A DNA stretch of 9,976 nucleotides from Dehalococcoidia bacterium (GTDB lineage Bacteria; Chloroflexota; Dehalococcoidia; GIF9; UBA5620), in NCBI GenBank assembly GCA_016783225.1, contig JADHWZ010000072.1:1-9976 (forward strand). Reading direction: 5' to 3'. The notes beneath the pieces are model-generated. The model did not search any database, was not told the DNA's origin, and worked only from the letters and a program-made list of their open reading frames with translations. This document shows, one piece after another, positions 7,611-9,976 of the stretch; position 1 is the first letter of the stretch, and the number at the start of each line of letters is the position of its first letter. A program made the position numbers and the translations under genes.

Positions 7611-7662
7611 CCTCTCATGGGGAAAACATGAATTGCTGTGAAGCCGTTTAGAATACACTACA

Positions 7663-8577
7663 CTACTCGCCCAAGAAATCCAGGATGGCCTGACTGACCT
7701 CGGCGGGCTTTTCCAGCTCGGTGAAGTGACCCGCACCCTCGACGATTTCAAGCCTTACATCTGGAAAGACCTCTTCGATACCTTCGAAGTACCGTAGCGG
7801 CTGAGCGGGGTCTTTCTCTCCCTGAAGTACCAGCACCGGGAAGGTCATCTTCGCGAAACGCTCCCGCCTGACTTCTTCGCTTTCCATGGTGAAGTCCCGG
7901 AAATATCGCGGGACAGCTTCTGCAACGCCGGGGCGGCTGAATTCCCGGATGACGCCTTCCATGTCTTCATCGCTGATCTCCTGCACCGTCCGAGATTCAT
8001 AGACCATGGTGACAAAAGCTCTCGCGTCAGACATGATGCTCGTGGCCAAGTCCTGGTTCCTGAAGAGCTCGAACTGTGGGTGGTTGGCAGGCTCAATCTT
8101 GAGCACTGGTGCCTGCATGCGAACATACTTAATGATCCGGTCGGGGACAGCACTAACAACGTGGTCGCCTATCACTGTGCCCCAATCGTGGGTGACCAGC
8201 GAGAATTTCTCCAGCTCGATAGCGTCGAAGAGGGCAATGAGCTCGTTTGCCACTGCCTGGGACGAGTAATCTCCATCCCGCTTATCGGACTGCCCATACC
8301 CCTTGAGGTCAACGGCAATCGCGCGATATTCCCGGCTCACTTCATCAATCTGGTGATGCCACGAAAACCAGCTTTCGGGCAGACCGTGGAGGAAGACAAC
8401 AGCCTCACCAGCACCTGCTTCCACGTAGTGCCACTGAACGCCGCCAGCCTCAACAAACTTGTGTTCAACCACCGGTTCTCCTGGCTGTTGTCCCGAAGAA
8501 GACCCGTCCCCCGGTTGTGAACAACCTGAGAAAACGATGCCGGTTGGAAGCAAAAGAAGCAAATAAATCCACTTCAT
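7663..8577 (-). CDS. Alpha/beta hydrolase lipoprotein, epoxide hydrolase-like
   Basis: The 304-residue protein begins MKWIYLLLLLPTG and has a FSGC lipobox (C19). A Ser/Gly-rich tether of about 20 residues precedes the alpha/beta hydrolase fold. Numbered from this start, the oxyanion-hole motif is HGLPESW (H64), the nucleophile is D131 in THDWG, and the likely acid and base are D256 (GEKDP) and H284 (GAGHF). An Asp nucleophile marks the epoxide hydrolase/haloalkane dehalogenase branch, not serine esterases. HGxPE is the epoxide-hydrolase style, so that is preferred, but dehalogenation is not excluded. The export signal implies action outside the cytoplasmic membrane. The frame extends upstream to 8622, but AAGGA six bases before the ATG at 8577 and the intact signal peptide fix this start. 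Confidence 0.9.
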   Translation of the reverse strand: MKWIYLLLLLPTGIVFSGCSQPGDGSSSGQQPGEPVVEHKFVEAGGVQWHYVEAGAGEAVVFLHGLPESWFSWHHQIDEVSREYRAIAVDLKGYGQSDKRDGDYSSQAVANELIALFDAIELEKFSLVTHDWGTVIGDHVVSAVPDRIIKYVRMQAPVLKIEPANHPQFELFRNQDLATSIMSDARAFVTMVYESRTVQEISDEDMEGVIREFSRPGVAEAVPRYFRDFTMESEEVRRERFAKMTFPVLVLQGEKDPAQPLRYFEGIEEVFPDVRLEIVEGAGHFTELEKPAEVSQAILDFLGE

Positions 8578-8634
8578 GCTCGATCCTTCCTCGCAGGTCG
8601 CGATGGAACCAGCGCGTGACACGCCTGGCCCGTT

Positions 8635-8643
8635 ATTCTACCA
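8635..8643 (-). promoter_or_regulatory. Possible extended -10 promoter for the hydrolase
   Basis: TGGTAGAAT on the minus strand has the extended TGn before a five-of-six -10 hexamer. No -35 match accompanies it. A start near 8628 would give a leader of about 50 bases. A short palindrome, GCGTG-A-CACGC (8614-8624), lies just downstream of that point and could be an operator. Confidence 0.3.
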
Positions 8644-8789
8644 GAAAACCTGGGGGCTCTTATCGGTCACAGTGTCTGACGCCACCACAGCCACCACACT
8701 CCGACACGCATTATCTCCAAGGGGAGCTTCCTCAAGCCTGGACAAAGCGGACTCCACGTGAGTGAAAGAGCCCAACCGCCGGTGCAAGT

Positions 8790-9587
8790 CTACGCTCCCT
8801 GGACTGCCTCCAGCATCACTTCGGGGAGCATCTTCACCTGACAGTCACCGCTTTCCTGCAGCTTGCTTTTCAGGTTGTAGTAGCAACCCGAACATATGGT
8901 AGCCACAGTCCTGGTCGTCACGCTGGCGGCGAGCTGTTCCATGTGAGGCGGTATGTAGCAGCAGAGCTTGTTGTCCAGGTGGTTCACCCTGAGCCCCTGT
9001 ATCTTGCGTAGTATCCGCACGGCTGGCTCAATATCAACCGGCTCTGTGGTGATCCGCCGTCGAAAGCGGTAGCAGCCAGCGTAATAGTCCAGCTCCGAGT
9101 CAAGCTTGCCACCGTCGAAAAAGCGGTCGAGGAGTTCACTCTGGGAGATGACTTCCAGCTTGGTAGCTCCCACGTAATTTGCATAATTGGGGTCGCAGGC
9201 CGCACAGAACAGGACAATGGACTTCGCTCCCAGCGACTCGGCCTGCCTGAAGTTCTCCAGGATGAACTCGCCGGATAGCTCCTTGGTCCTGGCGATGTCC
9301 TCCTCATTCTTAGCCATGACTGCCGGCTGGCCCAGGGGCATCCAGCCGCAGCAGTACTCCTTTGAAAGCAGCGTGTAGTCCACCTGGAAATGGTCCAGCA
9401 GGGCTTTGAAGGCCCTAAGGACATGGGGCATTCCTTCCGGTTGGTAGCACCCGGTGATGATGACGTACTCTGCCTTCTCACCTATCCTGAACCCTATGTC
9501 CTCCACGAGAATCCTACGCCTTTCCTCTCCTGAACCCTGGTAAGTACCGTAAGCTCTGATGTTATCCACCAGCTTTTCGTCTATCAT
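8790..9587 (-). CDS. HdrB-like CCG-domain iron-sulfur protein
   Basis: This 265-residue protein carries two cysteine-rich CCG domains, as in heterodisulfide reductase subunit B and related LutA/GlpC-type proteins. Numbered from the chosen start, the first set is C47, C79-C80 and C128/C131; the second is C172, C209-C210 and C232/C235. In HdrB, CCG cysteines hold non-cubane [4Fe-4S] clusters that carry out thiol-disulfide electron transfer. Spacing here departs from the HdrB rule: 47 residues between CC and CXXC in domain one and only 21 in domain two. No ferredoxin domain, membrane helix, or hdrA/hdrC neighbour is visible, so partner and substrate are unknown. The frame reaches a TTG at 9602. 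GAGGAG four bases before the ATG at 9587 favours the shorter start. It is divergent from the GTPase gene. Confidence 0.87.
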   Translation of the reverse strand: MIDEKLVDNIRAYGTYQGSGEERRRILVEDIGFRIGEKAEYVIITGCYQPEGMPHVLRAFKALLDHFQVDYTLLSKEYCCGWMPLGQPAVMAKNEEDIARTKELSGEFILENFRQAESLGAKSIVLFCAACDPNYANYVGATKLEVISQSELLDRFFDGGKLDSELDYYAGCYRFRRRITTEPVDIEPAVRILRKIQGLRVNHLDNKLCCYIPPHMEQLAASVTTRTVATICSGCYYNLKSKLQESGDCQVKMLPEVMLEAVQGA

Positions 9588-9613
9588 ATTTCTCCTCGTC
9601 AAAGCGTATTCAC

Positions 9614-9638
9614 GGATGGCAAGAAACCTTTGCCGTCC
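9614..9638. repeat. 25-bp inverted repeat, candidate operator
   Basis: GGATGGCAA (9614-9622) and TTGCCGTCC (9630-9638) form nine-base half-sites with one T/G difference around a seven-base spacer. The repeat sits at about -3 to +22 of the inferred start point of the HdrB-like gene. It could be a repressor site, or in RNA a 5' stem with one mismatch. Confidence 0.5.
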
Positions 9639-9641
9639 ATA

Positions 9642-9650
9642 AGTATAACA
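9642..9650 (-). promoter_or_regulatory. Extended -10 promoter for the HdrB-like gene
   Basis: TGTTATACT on the minus strand combines TGn with TATACT, five of six -10 positions. No convincing -35 is present. The predicted start near 9635 gives a leader of about 48 bases containing the inverted repeat. Confidence 0.45.
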
Positions 9651-9723
9651 TCACGCCCACCAGCAATGCAGCATAAGCAGACGCTCTGGCAACCATTTCA
9701 CGTCACCGTATAACAGGAGATTA

Positions 9724-9732
9724 TGCTAAAAT
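9724..9732 (+). promoter_or_regulatory. Extended -10 promoter for the DRG/TGS GTPase
   Basis: TGCTAAAAT on the plus strand has TGn plus a five-of-six -10 hexamer. No -35 match is seen. A start near 9739 leaves a leader of about 12 bases. AGGA lies eight bases before the ATG at 9751. Confidence 0.45.
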
Positions 9733-9750
9733 TATCAACAGGACAAAGGC

Positions 9751-9976
9751 ATGCCAGCGAATCTACCGCCGCAGTACTTCGAAGCCGAGAGGCGCTTCAG
9801 AATGGCCAGGAGCCCGGAGGAGAAGATCGAGGCCCTTGAAGCCATGCTGGCCATAATGCCCAAGCACAAGGGCACTGATAAACTGCACGCTGACCTGCGA
9901 AGGAAAATCGCCAAGATATCCGAGGAAGCCGAGAGAAAACACGCCACCAGCAGGGCAAGCTTCTACATAAGAAGGG
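9751..9976 (+). CDS. DRG/Obg-like TGS-domain GTPase, N-terminus only
   Basis: Seventy-five codons are present before the window edge. The segment is a charged helical region opening MPANLPPQYFEAERRFRMA. It continues through KIEALEAMLAIMPKHKGTDKL to a basic end, SFYIRR. From memory this is the helix-turn-helix lead-in typical of archaeal-style DRG and TGS-domain GTPases, in which KHKGT is conserved. Those proteins place the P-loop (GxxxxGKS) directly after such a segment, so it should begin just beyond the window. Such GTPases associate with ribosomes or translation. The G domain itself cannot be seen here, so the call rests on the N-terminal signature. It is divergent from the HdrB-like gene. 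Confidence 0.75.
   Translation, partial: MPANLPPQYFEAERRFRMARSPEEKIEALEAMLAIMPKHKGTDKLHADLRRKIAKISEEAERKHATSRASFYIRR

Larger units (their letters stand above)
7254..7662. other. 409-bp intergenic region without a convincing gene
   Basis: The region lies between the alpha/beta hydrolase stop and the DUF89 start. Its left end holds the DUF89 promoter and ribosome-binding site, and 7572-7610 holds clustered palindromes. A minus-strand frame from 7552 to 7250 (100 codons) overlaps the DUF89 ATG as ATGA, which would normally hint at coupling. However, its Ser/Arg/Gly-rich first half looks non-coding, I recognise no motif, and the DUF89 promoter lies inside it. The second half (RITEGNVSTVRSFLYTLGL) reads more like protein and might be a degraded remnant. 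No transposase, tRNA or other RNA gene was recognised. Confidence 0.6.

Overview
The window looks like a moderately GC-rich bacterial chromosome segment. The best guess is an anaerobic Chloroflexota lineage of the Dehalococcoidia type. This is inferred from remembered family resemblance and was not tested by any search. The pointers are a single-chain eukaryote/archaea-like glycyl-tRNA synthetase, an archaeal-style DRG/TGS GTPase N-terminus, a stand-alone HdrB-like CCG protein, a DUF89 plus radical SAM pair, and a surface lipoprotein with a proline linker and Asp-box propeller. No rRNA, tRNA, CRISPR array, insertion sequence or phage gene was seen.

Layout. Positions 1-2804 hold a minus-strand operon read right to left: glyQS, sbcD (overlapping it by 4 bp, ATGA), then a membrane protein cut by the window edge, probably a sensor. 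A divergent intergenic region (about 2805-3020) contains several overlapping inverted repeats. It leads rightward into a 547-residue secreted lipoprotein (3021-4664) and then a HAD-family hydrolase (4707-5417), which has its own near-consensus promoter only a few bases before its ATG. Converging on the HAD gene is a minus-strand operon of a DUF89 protein (6414-7253) and a CX4CX2C radical SAM enzyme (5451-6383), with a good sigma70-type promoter at 7276-7305. Positions 7254-7662 hold no convincing gene but do contain a compact hairpin-rich element. Next come a minus-strand alpha/beta hydrolase lipoprotein with an Asp nucleophile (7663-8577) and a minus-strand HdrB-like CCG-domain protein (8790-9587). 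A divergent promoter region with a 25-bp inverted repeat separates the latter from the start of a DRG/TGS-type GTPase (9751 to the window edge).

How the genes fit together. Most are housekeeping or single-gene units: translation (glyQS, the GTPase), DNA break processing (sbcD), metabolite repair or turnover (HAD, DUF89) and surface functions (two lipoproteins). The clearest functional pairing is DUF89 plus radical SAM. I found no complete multi-gene system that I would call new. The most worthwhile leads are regulatory: the alternative-folding leader before the surface lipoprotein, the inverted repeat over the HdrB-like gene's promoter, and the almost leaderless HAD transcript. For five genes (glyQS, the surface lipoprotein, the radical SAM gene, the hydrolase and the HdrB-like gene) ribosome-binding sites or signal peptides favour a start inside the longest open frame. 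Those starts are used here.
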